From assembly GCA_964547645.1 (NCBI GenBank), contig CAZJOM010000044.1, positions 1 to 32,749 of the forward strand: 32,749 nt of DNA, read 5' to 3'. Each line of letters starts with the position of its first letter. The stretch's first letter is position 1. Positions 17,958 to 25,972 of this stretch are shown here, one piece after another. The position numbers and the translations under genes are program-made. The DNA comes from SZUA-430 sp964547645. GTDB taxonomy: Bacteria > Pseudomonadota > Alphaproteobacteria > Micropepsales > Micropepsaceae. The notes beneath the pieces are model-generated. The model searched no databases. It was not told the origin of the DNA and saw only the letters and a program-made list of their open reading frames with translations.

Positions 17958-20219
17958 TCAGATCGGCACGCGCTCATTGATTGCAAATTGTTTCAACTGC
18001 TCTCGCAGCGAGTGCTCGGTGCGATCATAAAGGCCTGCCATCACGGCGGCGAGTTTCGCGGCATCGAGGCCAAGCAACATCTGTTTCACCGGGCCGACCG
18101 AGGCCGGGGCCATGGAAAGCGAGCGAAAACCTAGGCCAATCAACGCCATCGCCTCCAGCGGGCGGCCGGCCATTTCGCCGCACAACGTAACGGGCACGCC
18201 GCGCTGACGCGCGCTGTCCACAATTCCTTTCAAGAAATTAAGCATAGGCGGGCTCAGGAGATCGTAGCGGCTGCCCAGGCGGGGGTTGCCGCGATCGCTG
18301 GCGAAAAAAAACTGCATCAGGTCGTTCGAGCCGACCGAAATAAAGTCGACCGTGCTCAAAAGCGCGGGCATCTGGAACGCCAAGGCGGGGACTTCGAGCA
18401 TCGTTCCGACGCGGACTTTGCGCGGCGGGTCTTCGTTCTGGCGCGACAGGCGTTCGAGTTCGCGATCGACGAGCGTGCGCGCGGTCCGAAATTCCGCAAC
18501 CTCGGCCACCATCGGAAACATCAGATCGAGATCGCGGCCGCGCGCGGCGCGGAGCAACGCTCTGATTTGATAGCGAAGCAAGGCCGGGCGATCGAGCGTC
18601 ATTCGGATCGCGCGCCAGCCCATGGCCGGGTTTTCTTCGACGAGCGGACGTGCGTAAGGCAGCACCTTGTCGCCGCCGAGATCGAGCGTGCGGAAGACCA
18701 CCGTCTTGCCCTGCGCCGCGTCGAGAACCGCCGTGTAGAGATCGACAAGGTTCTTCAGCCTCGGCATCTCGCTTGAGATCATGAACTGAAGTTCGGTGCG
18801 GAACAGGCCGATGCCTTCGGCGCCGGTTTCTTCGAGATGCGGAATGTCGGCGATGAGGCCGGCGTTCATCAGGAGCTTGATGCGTTCGCCGTCTTTCGTG
18901 ACCGCGGGCAACAGTCTTTGAGCGGCGAAGGCTGCTTGGCGTTGGGCGCGGAGGGCGAGTTTGTGGCGATAGGCTTCGCGGACTTCGTGCGCGGGACGGA
19001 TGTGGATTTCCGCCGTGTCGCCGTCGGCGATGACCCAATCGCCGACTTCGACCTGATCGAGCACGCCGTCGATCCGGCCGATCAGCGGGATGTCGAGCGC
19101 GCGGGCGACGATAGCGACGTGGCTTGTCGGTGAGCCTTCCTCAAGCACGAGGCCGCGCAGCTTCGAGCGGTCGTAGTCGAGCAATTCCGCCGGACCCATC
19201 GTACGCGCGAACAGCAGCGTATCGGCCGGCAGCGTGTCGTGTGCGGCAGTGTCGGCCTTGCCGGTGAGGTGGCGCAGCAGACGGTTCGCGATGTCGTCGA
19301 GATCGTGCAGGCGCTCGCGCAGCAACGGGTCGGTTTGGCGGGCCATGCGAGCCCGGGTGTCGTTTTGCACGCGCTCGACCGCCGCTTCGGCGGTCAGGCC
19401 GGTCATCACCGCTTCGCGCAGCTTTGTGATCCAGCCGCGATCGTGGGCGAACATGCGGTAGGCTTCGAGCACGTCGCGGGTTTCGCCGGTGATCACGGTG
19501 TCTTCGGCGGCGAGCATCACGTCGATTGCCCGGCGCAGGTCGGCGATGGCGAGATCGAGGCGGTCGCGTTCGGCAATTGAATCGTCGGCGATCAGTTTTT
19601 CGACTTTGACTCGCGGTTCGTGGAGAACCGCCCGGCCCATGGCGATGCCTTCGCAGAACGAGACGCCCTGCCCGCGCCATGGCCGATCGCGCTTGGGGCC
19701 CAGATCGATCTCACTCAAGTCGACGAGCGAGCCCGACACGACCATTTCCGACAGGACCATCGCGACGGTTTGCAGCGCCTCTACTTCTTCGTCGCCGTAT
19801 TGCCGGTGCGTGCGGTTTTGCACGGCGAGGACGCCGAGCGTGCCGCCGCCGGTGCGCAGGATCGGCACGCCGAGCATCGACTGGTATGGGTCTTCGCCGG
19901 TCTCCGGACGGTAAGAGAAGCTGGGGTGCGAGGGTGCGTCGGAGAGGTTCAAGGGCCGCGCGTGCTGCGCGACGTCGCCGATGATGCCCTCACCCTTCTT
20001 CAGGCGCGTCGCGTGGACGGCGGCTTTGTTCAAGCCTTCGGTCGCAAAGAGCTCCAGCGCGCCGCCGGCTTTCACCAGATAGATCGAACACACCTCCGCC
20101 ACCATGTTGGCGGCGATGTGCTTGACGATCTTGTCGAGGCGCGCTTGCGGCGAGATGCGCTCGACCATGATCTCGTGCATCTTTTTCAGGAGCACGCGCG
20201 GACCGGCGTTGGCGGCCAT
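17958..20219 (-). CDS. ptsP: Phosphoenolpyruvate-protein phosphotransferase EINtr
   Basis: 753 residues. The N-terminal GAF domain (about 17-155) is what separates EINtr from sugar EI. Then come the PEP-utiliser N domain (~185-305), the mobile phospho-His domain with LEEGSPTSHVAIVARALDIP (active His367), and the PEP-binding TIM barrel (~420-715) with GLFRTELQFM, FRTLDLGGDK, GSNDLMQFFFASDRGN and catalytic Cys680 in VTLCGEMAG. It transfers phosphate from PEP to NPr in the nitrogen-related phosphotransferase system; NPr and EIIANtr genes are not in this window. It follows lysC on the same strand, a common alphaproteobacterial pair, but a paired hairpin repeat fills the 177-bp gap. GAGG sits about 9 nt before the ATG. 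Confidence 0.96.
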   Translation of the reverse strand: MAANAGPRVLLKKMHEIMVERISPQARLDKIVKHIAANMVAEVCSIYLVKAGGALELFATEGLNKAAVHATRLKKGEGIIGDVAQHARPLNLSDAPSHPSFSYRPETGEDPYQSMLGVPILRTGGGTLGVLAVQNRTHRQYGDEEVEALQTVAMVLSEMVVSGSLVDLSEIDLGPKRDRPWRGQGVSFCEGIAMGRAVLHEPRVKVEKLIADDSIAERDRLDLAIADLRRAIDVMLAAEDTVITGETRDVLEAYRMFAHDRGWITKLREAVMTGLTAEAAVERVQNDTRARMARQTDPLLRERLHDLDDIANRLLRHLTGKADTAAHDTLPADTLLFARTMGPAELLDYDRSKLRGLVLEEGSPTSHVAIVARALDIPLIGRIDGVLDQVEVGDWVIADGDTAEIHIRPAHEVREAYRHKLALRAQRQAAFAAQRLLPAVTKDGERIKLLMNAGLIADIPHLEETGAEGIGLFRTELQFMISSEMPRLKNLVDLYTAVLDAAQGKTVVFRTLDLGGDKVLPYARPLVEENPAMGWRAIRMTLDRPALLRYQIRALLRAARGRDLDLMFPMVAEVAEFRTARTLVDRELERLSRQNEDPPRKVRVGTMLEVPALAFQMPALLSTVDFISVGSNDLMQFFFASDRGNPRLGSRYDLLSPPMLNFLKGIVDSARQRGVPVTLCGEMAGRPLEAMALIGLGFRSLSMAPASVGPVKQMLLGLDAAKLAAVMAGLYDRTEHSLREQLKQFAINERVPI

Positions 20220-20239
20220 CAGCGTGGCCTCGCTGATCG

Positions 20240-20303
20240 ATCAGCCCTTCCCCCATTGAGGGGGAAGGTGGATCGCCGCCGAGCGGCGAGACGGATGGGG
20301 GGC
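20240..20303. repeat. REP-like hairpin element, copy A
   Basis: About 64 bp between ptsP and lysC. It consists of a terminal palindrome CTTCCCCCattGAGGGGGAAG, a short spacer, then a mini-hairpin CGCCGC-cga-GCGGCG (20274-20288) and GACGGATGGGG. A 14-bp palindrome GCTGATCGATCAGC (20232-20245) marks its left edge, 12 bp before the ptsP ATG. It is homologous to copy B in the opposite orientation. Confidence 0.8.
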
Positions 20304-20317
20304 CTTCGGTGAGTCAG

Positions 20318-20380
20318 CGGCCCGCCATCAGTCGCGCCTTCGGCGCGCCAGCTTCCCCCTCGAGGGGGGAAGCGCTGATT
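20318..20380. repeat. REP-like hairpin element, copy B (inverted relative to A)
   Basis: Reading the minus strand it repeats the plan of copy A: ATCAGCGCTT, palindrome CTTCCCCCTCGAGGGGGAAGC (one extra base in one arm), then a mini-hairpin CGCGCC-ttc-GGCGCG (20333-20347) and GACTGATGGCGGG. Copies A and B face each other with about 14 bp between them and could fold into one large cruciform or transcript structure between lysC and ptsP. Confidence 0.8.
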
Positions 20381-20396
20381 GGAGCGCGGAGGCATC

Positions 20397-21614
20397 CTAT
20401 TTATCCAACCCGTAGGCGGTGTGGAGCGCGCGGACGGCGGTGTCGGTGAATTCGGCAGCGATAAGGACGCTGATTTTGATTTCGGAGGTCGAGATCACCT
20501 GGATGTTGATGCCTTTCTCCGCCAGCGTTTTGAACATGTTTTGCGCGACGCCGGCGTGGGTGCGCATGCCGACACCGATGACGGAGACTTTTGCCACGTT
20601 CTTGTCGGTCAGCAATTTCTGATAGCCGATCGCCGATTGGTTGCGTTCGATGATGTGGATCGCGCGCTCGAACTCGGCCCGGCCGACGGTGAATGTCATA
20701 TCCGTCGTCTTGCCGTCTTCGGACGTGTTTTGCACGATCATGTCGACGTTGATGCCGCCGTCGGCCAGAGGGCCGAAGATTGCGGCTGCGACGCCGGGTT
20801 TATCGGGCACCTTTACGAGCGTGATCTTCGCCTCATCCCGGCTGTAGGCGATGCCGCTGACCAGTTGTTGTTCCACGATTTCGTCCTCATCGCACACCAG
20901 GGTGCCGGGCAAGTCTTCGAAGCTGGAGAGAACTTGCACCGGCACGCGGTGGATCATGGCGAGCTCGACCGAGCGCGTCTGCAGCACTTTCGCGCCGAGC
21001 GACGCCATCTCGAGCATTTCTTCGTATGCGATCTTATCAAGCTTACGCGCCTTGGGCGTGATGCGCGGGTCGGTGGTGTAGACGCCGTCGACGTCCGTGT
21101 AGATGTCGCAACGCTCCGCCTTAAGCGCGGCGGCGACCGCGACGGCGCTGGTATCCGAACCGCCGCGGCCCAAGGTGGTGATCCGGTTGTCGGGGCCGAG
21201 GCCCTGGAAGCCCGCGATCACGGCGACCTGGCCTTGGGCGAGGCGTTCGCTCAGCACCTTGGTGTCGATGCCGGTAATGGCGGCCGAGCCGTGCATGCCG
21301 CTGGTGTGAATCGGGATTTGCCAGCCGAGCCATGAACGCGCCTGAACGCCGATGTGCTGCAGCGCGATCGAGAGCAGGCCGATGGTGATTTGCTCCCCGG
21401 AGGAGACGACGGTGTCGTACTCGCGCGCGTCGTGCAGCGGCGAAAGCTCGCGTGCCCAGTTGACGAGCTTGTTCGTTTCGCCAGACATAGCGGAGAGGAT
21501 GACCGCGACCTGGTAGCCGCGGTCGACCTCGCGCTTAACCTTGAGGGCGACGTTGCGGATGCGCTCGAGGTCGGCCACGGAGGTACCCCCGAACTTCATG
21601 ACGAGTATGGGCAT
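20397..21614 (-). CDS. lysC: Aspartate kinase (monofunctional, ACT-regulated)
   Basis: 405 residues, the usual size for the monofunctional LysC group. It phosphorylates aspartate, the first step to lysine, threonine, methionine and diaminopimelate. Motifs: KFGGTSVAD near the N terminus, SGEQITIGLLS, GRGGSDTSAVAVAAAL, DVDGVYTTDPR, and two C-terminal ACT domains (starting near EAKITLVKVPDKPG and VAKVSVIGVGMRT) that bind lysine and/or threonine for feedback inhibition. The first ATG gives MPILVMKFGGTSV, the normal N terminus, though no clear ribosome binding site is present. It is divergent from ubiG and upstream of ptsP. Confidence 0.97.
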   Translation of the reverse strand: MPILVMKFGGTSVADLERIRNVALKVKREVDRGYQVAVILSAMSGETNKLVNWARELSPLHDAREYDTVVSSGEQITIGLLSIALQHIGVQARSWLGWQIPIHTSGMHGSAAITGIDTKVLSERLAQGQVAVIAGFQGLGPDNRITTLGRGGSDTSAVAVAAALKAERCDIYTDVDGVYTTDPRITPKARKLDKIAYEEMLEMASLGAKVLQTRSVELAMIHRVPVQVLSSFEDLPGTLVCDEDEIVEQQLVSGIAYSRDEAKITLVKVPDKPGVAAAIFGPLADGGINVDMIVQNTSEDGKTTDMTFTVGRAEFERAIHIIERNQSAIGYQKLLTDKNVAKVSVIGVGMRTHAGVAQNMFKTLAEKGINIQVISTSEIKISVLIAAEFTDTAVRALHTAYGLDK

Positions 21615-21722
21615 GGGGGCTGGCGCGGCGTTACGTCCGATAGATCAAGGGGTTGAATGAGTTCGGCTGGGGTATAGTTAGACTTCGTCAGTTTGTCACG
21701 CAACGCGCGGAGCTTCGACACG

Positions 21723-22469
21723 GTGTCGCCCGTCACATCGCAACAATCCACAGTCGACGACGCCGAAGTGGCCCGCTTCTCCGCGCTTGCGGCGGAATGG
21801 TGGAATCCCCATGGCAAATTTGGCGTGCTGCATAAGTTCAATCCGGTGCGCTTGGGCTTTATCCGCGACCAGGCGGCCGCCCATTTCGGGCGCGATTCGA
21901 AGGCAATGAAGCCGTTCGCGGGCTTGCGGCTGCTCGATATCGGGTGTGGCGGGGGGCTGTTGAGCGAGCCGATGGCCAGGCTCGGATTCGACGTTCTGGG
22001 CGCCGATGCGTCTGAGAAGAACATCAAGACGGCGAGCGTGCATGCGGCCGAGGGGGGCCTTGCGATCGACTATCGCGCGACGACGGCGGAAGCGTTGGCG
22101 GAGGCCGGCGAACGGTTCGACGTCGTGCTTAACATGGAAGTGATCGAGCACGTTGCCGACCTGAATTTGTTCCTGAAGAGCTGCGCTTCGATGCTGAAGC
22201 CGGGCGGCATGATGTTCGTCGCCACGATCAACCGGACGGCAAAGGCGTTCGCGCTGGCCGTGGTCGGTGCGGAGTACGTGCTCGGCTGGCTGCCACGCGG
22301 CACGCACGATTGGAACAAGTTCGTGAAGCCGCTGGAGCTCGACACGGCACTGACACGTGCGGGGCTTGAGGTCGGGCAAGAGACCGGCGTGATGTTCAAC
22401 CCGCTGACGGGCGGGTGGCTGCTCGCGCGGGATATGGATGTGAATTACATGGTGGTGGCGAAGAAGTAG
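21723..22469 (+). CDS. ubiG: Ubiquinone biosynthesis O-methyltransferase
   Basis: 248 residues. Class I SAM methyltransferase with motif I LLDIGCGGGLLSEPMARLG (about 70-88), preceded by the UbiG signature FSALAAEWWNPHGKFGVLHKFNPVRL and followed by VLNMEVIEHVAD and LPRGTHDWNKFVKPLEL. It does both O-methylation steps of ubiquinone synthesis. I chose GTG 21723 because CGGAG lies about 10 nt before it; an in-frame TTG at 21693 would add 10 residues. Divergence from lysC is the usual alphaproteobacterial arrangement. Confidence 0.96.
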   Translation: MSPVTSQQSTVDDAEVARFSALAAEWWNPHGKFGVLHKFNPVRLGFIRDQAAAHFGRDSKAMKPFAGLRLLDIGCGGGLLSEPMARLGFDVLGADASEKNIKTASVHAAEGGLAIDYRATTAEALAEAGERFDVVLNMEVIEHVADLNLFLKSCASMLKPGGMMFVATINRTAKAFALAVVGAEYVLGWLPRGTHDWNKFVKPLELDTALTRAGLEVGQETGVMFNPLTGGWLLARDMDVNYMVVAKK

Positions 22470-22478
22470 GTGGCGGCG

Positions 22479-23063
22479 ATGATGATTCCCAGTCGCGCAC
22501 GGCAGGTAGTTGCAGGCCTGACCGCATTAGCCCTGGCAGCGTGCGGGGTGACCCGTCCTTCCGTAACGCTGATGTCAATTGGCGTTGTGCATGTGCCGGC
22601 TGCGATGCTGCCAGCCGACGCCCAATCGTCTAGCGCAGGCGATGCTTTGCGGATCGATTTCTATTCGAATCCCGAACTGTTGACTGAAGAAGGCTATGTG
22701 TTGGACGACGCACGTTTCTGCAACGAGGAGGAAACTCTGCAGATACGCAATCAGACGATTGGACCCTTCCTTGGCGACGCCTCGATCCGCCACCCGTTCG
22801 CTCGGAGGAAGTTAGCTGTGGAACGGGCGAGTGGCCCCAGCGCGTCCGCGCGGCCGGTGTACTCGACCTACGTCTTCGTCGCGCAACCTACCTTTCCAAC
22901 GCGCGATCAGTTGCCTGCGCGTGCCGCCTACGACTTGGCGCGAGAACCGCGACCACTGTGCCTGTCGTTGAGCTTGCGGGAGGGTTACGAGTTGGCAAGG
23001 ACGACGAACACACTCACGTTTTCAGCCGAGCAGATTGCCGCCTCACTGCGCGCGTCACGGTGA
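22479..23063 (+). CDS. Putative lipoprotein of unknown function
   Basis: 194 residues, not recognised. The N terminus is a clear lipoprotein signal: basic SRAR, hydrophobic VVAGLTALALAAC with lipobox LAAC (Cys22). The mature part is mixed alpha/beta, with one further pair of cysteines (in ARFCNEEE and RPLCLSLSLREGYE) that could form a disulfide. No repeat or catalytic motif is visible. ATG 22479 is preferred over GTG 22470, which directly abuts the ubiG stop, because AGGTGG lies at good spacing before the ATG. The 9-bp gap from ubiG suggests co-transcription. It ends about 60 bp before the converging DUF1178 gene. Confidence 0.75.
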   Translation: MMIPSRARQVVAGLTALALAACGVTRPSVTLMSIGVVHVPAAMLPADAQSSSAGDALRIDFYSNPELLTEEGYVLDDARFCNEEETLQIRNQTIGPFLGDASIRHPFARRKLAVERASGPSASARPVYSTYVFVAQPTFPTRDQLPARAAYDLAREPRPLCLSLSLREGYELARTTNTLTFSAEQIAASLRASR

Positions 23064-23122
23064 TGTTCAGAGCCGGTTAGTGAGCGGCTCGTACACCGGC
23101 CTGTAAGTGGCGGGCACTCGTT

Positions 23123-23536
23123 TCACGAATCCGCCCGGGGCAGGCTCGGAATCGGCGCTACCGGCACGCCTTCTTCGATGAGTTCGCGGGCGTCGGCCAG
23201 GGTGGCTTCGCCGTAGATTTGGCGTTCTTCGGCGTCGCCATAGTGGATGGCGCGGGCTTCGTTCGGGAAGCGGTCGCCGACGTATTCCGCGTTTTCCTTC
23301 ACGTGTTTCTGCACGTTCATCACGTACTCGCGCATTTTTTGCGCGTTGGCCGCAGCCTCAGCCAGTTCGCCCTTCTTCGAAACGGCGGGCGCCATCATCG
23401 CCTTTGTGATTTTTTTCGAATTGCAGGTGGGGCAGACCAGCAGGCCCTTCTTGGCTTGCGCATCATAAGCCGCGCTGTCGCGGAACCAGCCTTCGAAGCC
23501 GTGTTCTTTCGGGCAGACCAATTGGTAGCGGATCAT
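23123..23536 (-). CDS. DUF1178 family protein (zinc-ribbon-like)
   Basis: 137 residues, the family's normal length. DUF1178 is found widely in Alphaproteobacteria and Betaproteobacteria and has no known function. The N terminus MIRYQLVCPKEHGFEGWFRDSAAYD with Cys8/His12 and the later CPTC (Cys35, Cys38) form a likely zinc site. The C-terminal half carries the conserved VGDRFPNEARAIHYGDAEERQIYGEAT. It is often near comF, grxC and Nit genes, as here. It is downstream of kynU on the same strand after 136 bp. Confidence 0.92.
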   Translation of the reverse strand: MIRYQLVCPKEHGFEGWFRDSAAYDAQAKKGLLVCPTCNSKKITKAMMAPAVSKKGELAEAAANAQKMREYVMNVQKHVKENAEYVGDRFPNEARAIHYGDAEERQIYGEATLADARELIEEGVPVAPIPSLPRADS

Positions 23537-23672
23537 GATGCGACGCCTAACTCCGGCACATTCGGACGCTCTAACATGACGGCTCGGCCGCCGTTCTTCA
23601 AGGAACGCCTATGCCACGCCCGGCGGGTTAAGAATGGGTAAACCGTTCGTGCGGCTGGCGAATTGGCGAGGG

Positions 23673-24905
23673 TCAGGTGACCGATTTGCGGGTTTTGAAT
23701 TCGGGCGTATCCCAGGCCCTGGTGGACATGACATCGTCGATGAGCGCCACCGCATCAAAGACGTCCGCGTGGCGGGTGTAGAGCGGGGCGAAGCCGAAGC
23801 GCACGACGTCGGGGGCGCGGAAGTCGCCGATCAGGCCGCGGGCGATGATCGCTTGCATGATCGCGTAGCCTTCGGGATGCGAGAGCGCGATGTGGGCGCC
23901 GCGCTGCTTCGCGTCGCGCGGGCTGCCCAGCGTGAAGCCGTGGCGCATCAGGCGTTCGTCGGCGAGCGTGACGAAGAGGGTGGTTAGGCTTTCGACCTTG
24001 GCGCGAACTTGTTGCAGGTCGAGGCCGTCGAAGGCATCGAGCGCGGCGTCGAGTGCGAGCAGGGACAGGATGGGCGGCGTGCCGGTCAGGAGCTTATCCA
24101 TGCCCTTTGCCGGCGTGTAGTCAGCGGCAAAGGCGAACGGGTCGGCGTGACCGAGCCAGCCGGTGAGCGGGTGGTCTATCGCTTCGTGATGGCGCTTGGC
24201 GGCGTAGATGTAGGCGGGTGCGCCGGGGCCGCCGTTCAAATGTTTGTAGCCGCAACCGACGGCGAAGTCGGCATCGAGTTTCGCGAGTTCGAGCGGCATG
24301 ACGCCGGCACTGTGCGAGAGATCCCAGACAACCAGCGCGCCTTTGGCGTGCGCGGCGTTCGTGATCGCGCGCATGTCGTGGATGACGGCGGTTTTGTAGT
24401 TCACGTGGGTGAGCACGACGATCGCAGTATCGGCGCCGATCGTATCGATCAGGGCGTTGGTATCAACGCGGATGAACTGCTTTCCGGTGAGGCCGGCGAT
24501 GCCGCCCGCGATGTAGGCGTCGGTCGGGAAGTCGCCGTTGACGCCCAGGATCGTTTGGCGGTTTGGGCGCAGGCGGAGTGCTGCGGCCAGGACTTTGAAG
24601 AGATCAACGGAGGTTGAGTCGGTTACGATGACTTCGTCAGCGGCGGCGCCGATGAGTTTGGCGATCTTGGCACCGACGCGCTGTGGCGCTGTGTACCAGC
24701 CGGCGTTGTTCCAGGAGCGTATCAAGCCTTCGCCCCACTCTTTCGCCACCGCCTCTCGCAGGCGTGGCGCAACGCTCTTCGGCAGGCAGCCTAGCGAGTT
24801 GCCGTCGAGGTAGATGATGCCGTCGGGCACGGCGAAACGCTCGCGGGTATGGGCCAGCGGGTCGCGCTTGTCCAAGTCGAGCGCGTGTTGGCGGGTCAGG
24901 CTCAT
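23673..24905 (-). CDS. kynU: Kynureninase
   Basis: 410 residues, normal length. PLP-dependent enzyme of fold type I that splits kynurenine to anthranilate and alanine in tryptophan degradation (or 3-hydroxykynurenine). Visible motifs: IIYLDGNSLGCLPK, NNAGWYTAPQRVGAKIA, VTDSTSVDLFKVLAAAL, VVWDLSHSAGVMPLEL, the PLP lysine in GCGYKHLNGGPGAPAYIY (Lys221), and GWLGHADPFAF. Its ATG overlaps the stop of the upstream hydrolase gene as ATGA, so the two are translationally coupled. A tryptophan dioxygenase gene is not in the window. Confidence 0.96.
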   Translation of the reverse strand: MSLTRQHALDLDKRDPLAHTRERFAVPDGIIYLDGNSLGCLPKSVAPRLREAVAKEWGEGLIRSWNNAGWYTAPQRVGAKIAKLIGAAADEVIVTDSTSVDLFKVLAAALRLRPNRQTILGVNGDFPTDAYIAGGIAGLTGKQFIRVDTNALIDTIGADTAIVVLTHVNYKTAVIHDMRAITNAAHAKGALVVWDLSHSAGVMPLELAKLDADFAVGCGYKHLNGGPGAPAYIYAAKRHHEAIDHPLTGWLGHADPFAFAADYTPAKGMDKLLTGTPPILSLLALDAALDAFDGLDLQQVRAKVESLTTLFVTLADERLMRHGFTLGSPRDAKQRGAHIALSHPEGYAIMQAIIARGLIGDFRAPDVVRFGFAPLYTRHADVFDAVALIDDVMSTRAWDTPEFKTRKSVT

Positions 24906-25777
24906 TTCATCAACGCGTCGATCTCGGCGCGGATGATTTTCCAGGCGTCGGAAGTCGGATCGATGAGTTCGAAGTGGCCGGCGTTTTCGAGCGTGATCTC
25001 TTTCGCGGCGTCGCCTTTCTTCGTCGCTAGGGCGGCGAAGTCCTTGCCGAACGGCGGGGGCACGATTTTGTCGAGCGCGCCGGAGATGACGGCCTGCTTG
25101 ACGCCAATGGGAAGGAGTGCTGCCGGCGAAGTGTCCGCGTAGAGGTCGCCTTTTCGCTTAGCGTCGACGAGCGCGTCGATCGTTGGCGGACCGCCACAGG
25201 CGCTCGGACCCTTCTCGCGATAGGCGGCGAGGTCGTTGATGCCCGCGAGGCTGACCACGCCGGTGATCGGGAGCGGGTTCGGTGTAGCAAGCGGGCTCGA
25301 CTTCGGCAGGTGCGAGCGCGCCGCCGCCCAAGTCGCGAGGTGGCCGCCGGCGGAGTGGCCGATCGCGACCAGCTTCTTCAGGTCGAGTTTGTTCTTGGGC
25401 GCGATGTCGCGGAGCTTGTCGATGGCGGTCGCGGTGTCGAGGAAGGTGCCCGGGTACCCGCCGCCTTCGTCGCCGAGGCGGCGGTAGTCGATGCTCCAAA
25501 CCGCGTAACCGTGTTCGCGCAGGTCTTCGGAGAGGTAAGCCATCAATTCGGTGCCGGGAAGATCGGCGAGCCAGCAGCCGCCATGGATCATCACAAGCGT
25601 TGGATGCAAGCCTTTGCCGTCGGGTAGCCAAAGTTCGGCGAACTGATGCGGGGCTGCGCCGTAGGCAATCTTTGCCGTCGGTTCTGCACGGGGGCGCGCC
25701 AGCAGATCGAAAAACTTGATTGGCGCGGCTGTTGCGTTCGTCGCCGCGAAGGTCGCCAGCAGACAAAGCACACTCAC
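24902..25777 (-). CDS. Alpha/beta hydrolase, kynurenine-formamidase-like, with signal peptide
   Basis: 291 residues from GTG 25777. Catalytic features: oxyanion motif HGGCW (65-69), nucleophile GHSAGGHLATWAA (Ser142), an acid in SGALDKIVPP and histidine in NAGHFELIDP. HGGxW plus GxSAGGHL is the signature of arylformamidase of the eukaryotic AFMID/BNA7 type, and coupling to kynU by ATGA supports N-formylkynurenine as substrate. The N terminus SVLCLLATFAATNATAAP looks like a signal peptide, which is odd for a cytoplasmic pathway. The start is uncertain: GTG 25777 lies in the end of an inverted repeat, and ATG 25864 inside the repeat (preceded by GAGG) would add 29 residues. A secreted carboxylesterase is the alternative. 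Confidence 0.8.
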   Translation of the reverse strand: MSVLCLLATFAATNATAAPIKFFDLLARPRAEPTAKIAYGAAPHQFAELWLPDGKGLHPTLVMIHGGCWLADLPGTELMAYLSEDLREHGYAVWSIDYRRLGDEGGGYPGTFLDTATAIDKLRDIAPKNKLDLKKLVAIGHSAGGHLATWAAARSHLPKSSPLATPNPLPITGVVSLAGINDLAAYREKGPSACGGPPTIDALVDAKRKGDLYADTSPAALLPIGVKQAVISGALDKIVPPPFGKDFAALATKKGDAAKEITLENAGHFELIDPTSDAWKIIRAEIDALMK

Positions 25778-25972
25778 GCGGAGACGCGGAGTCGCGGAGC
25801 AAGAAAATCTCACACGATGAAACAACGAGACGATGACAGATACGCTTTCGGCGCGTAGCGCCATGAACGTTTCCTCGCTGCGCCTGCGGCGCGGGAGTGT
25901 GCCCATCTCATTGTTCCATTGTTTCATCATGTGAGATTTTCTTGCTCCGCGACTCCGCGTCTCCGCGTGAGT
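25772..25972. repeat. Inverted pair of hairpin elements with 54-bp arms
   Basis: Arms 25772-25825 and 25919-25972 are reverse complements at 53 of 54 positions; they begin ACTCACGCGGAGACGCGGAG. Each is followed inward by a diverged 24-26 bp stretch and a mini-hairpin: GGCGC-gta-GCGCC (25850-25862) and GCGCC-tgc-GGCGC (25880-25892). So each half is a ~91-bp element and the two face each other with 17 bp between. The right end touches the TGA of the amidohydrolase gene and the left end includes the GTG start of the next gene, so the pair fills the whole intergenic space of an operon. Confidence 0.85.

Noticed and set aside
21651..21680. TTGAAT and TATAGT upstream of ubiG as a promoter
   Set aside because: Spacing is only 14 bp, outside the normal range.
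23070..23090. GAGCCG/CGGCTC hairpin between the lipoprotein and DUF1178 genes
   Set aside because: Only 6-bp arms, 9-nt loop and no T-run; too weak to call a terminator.
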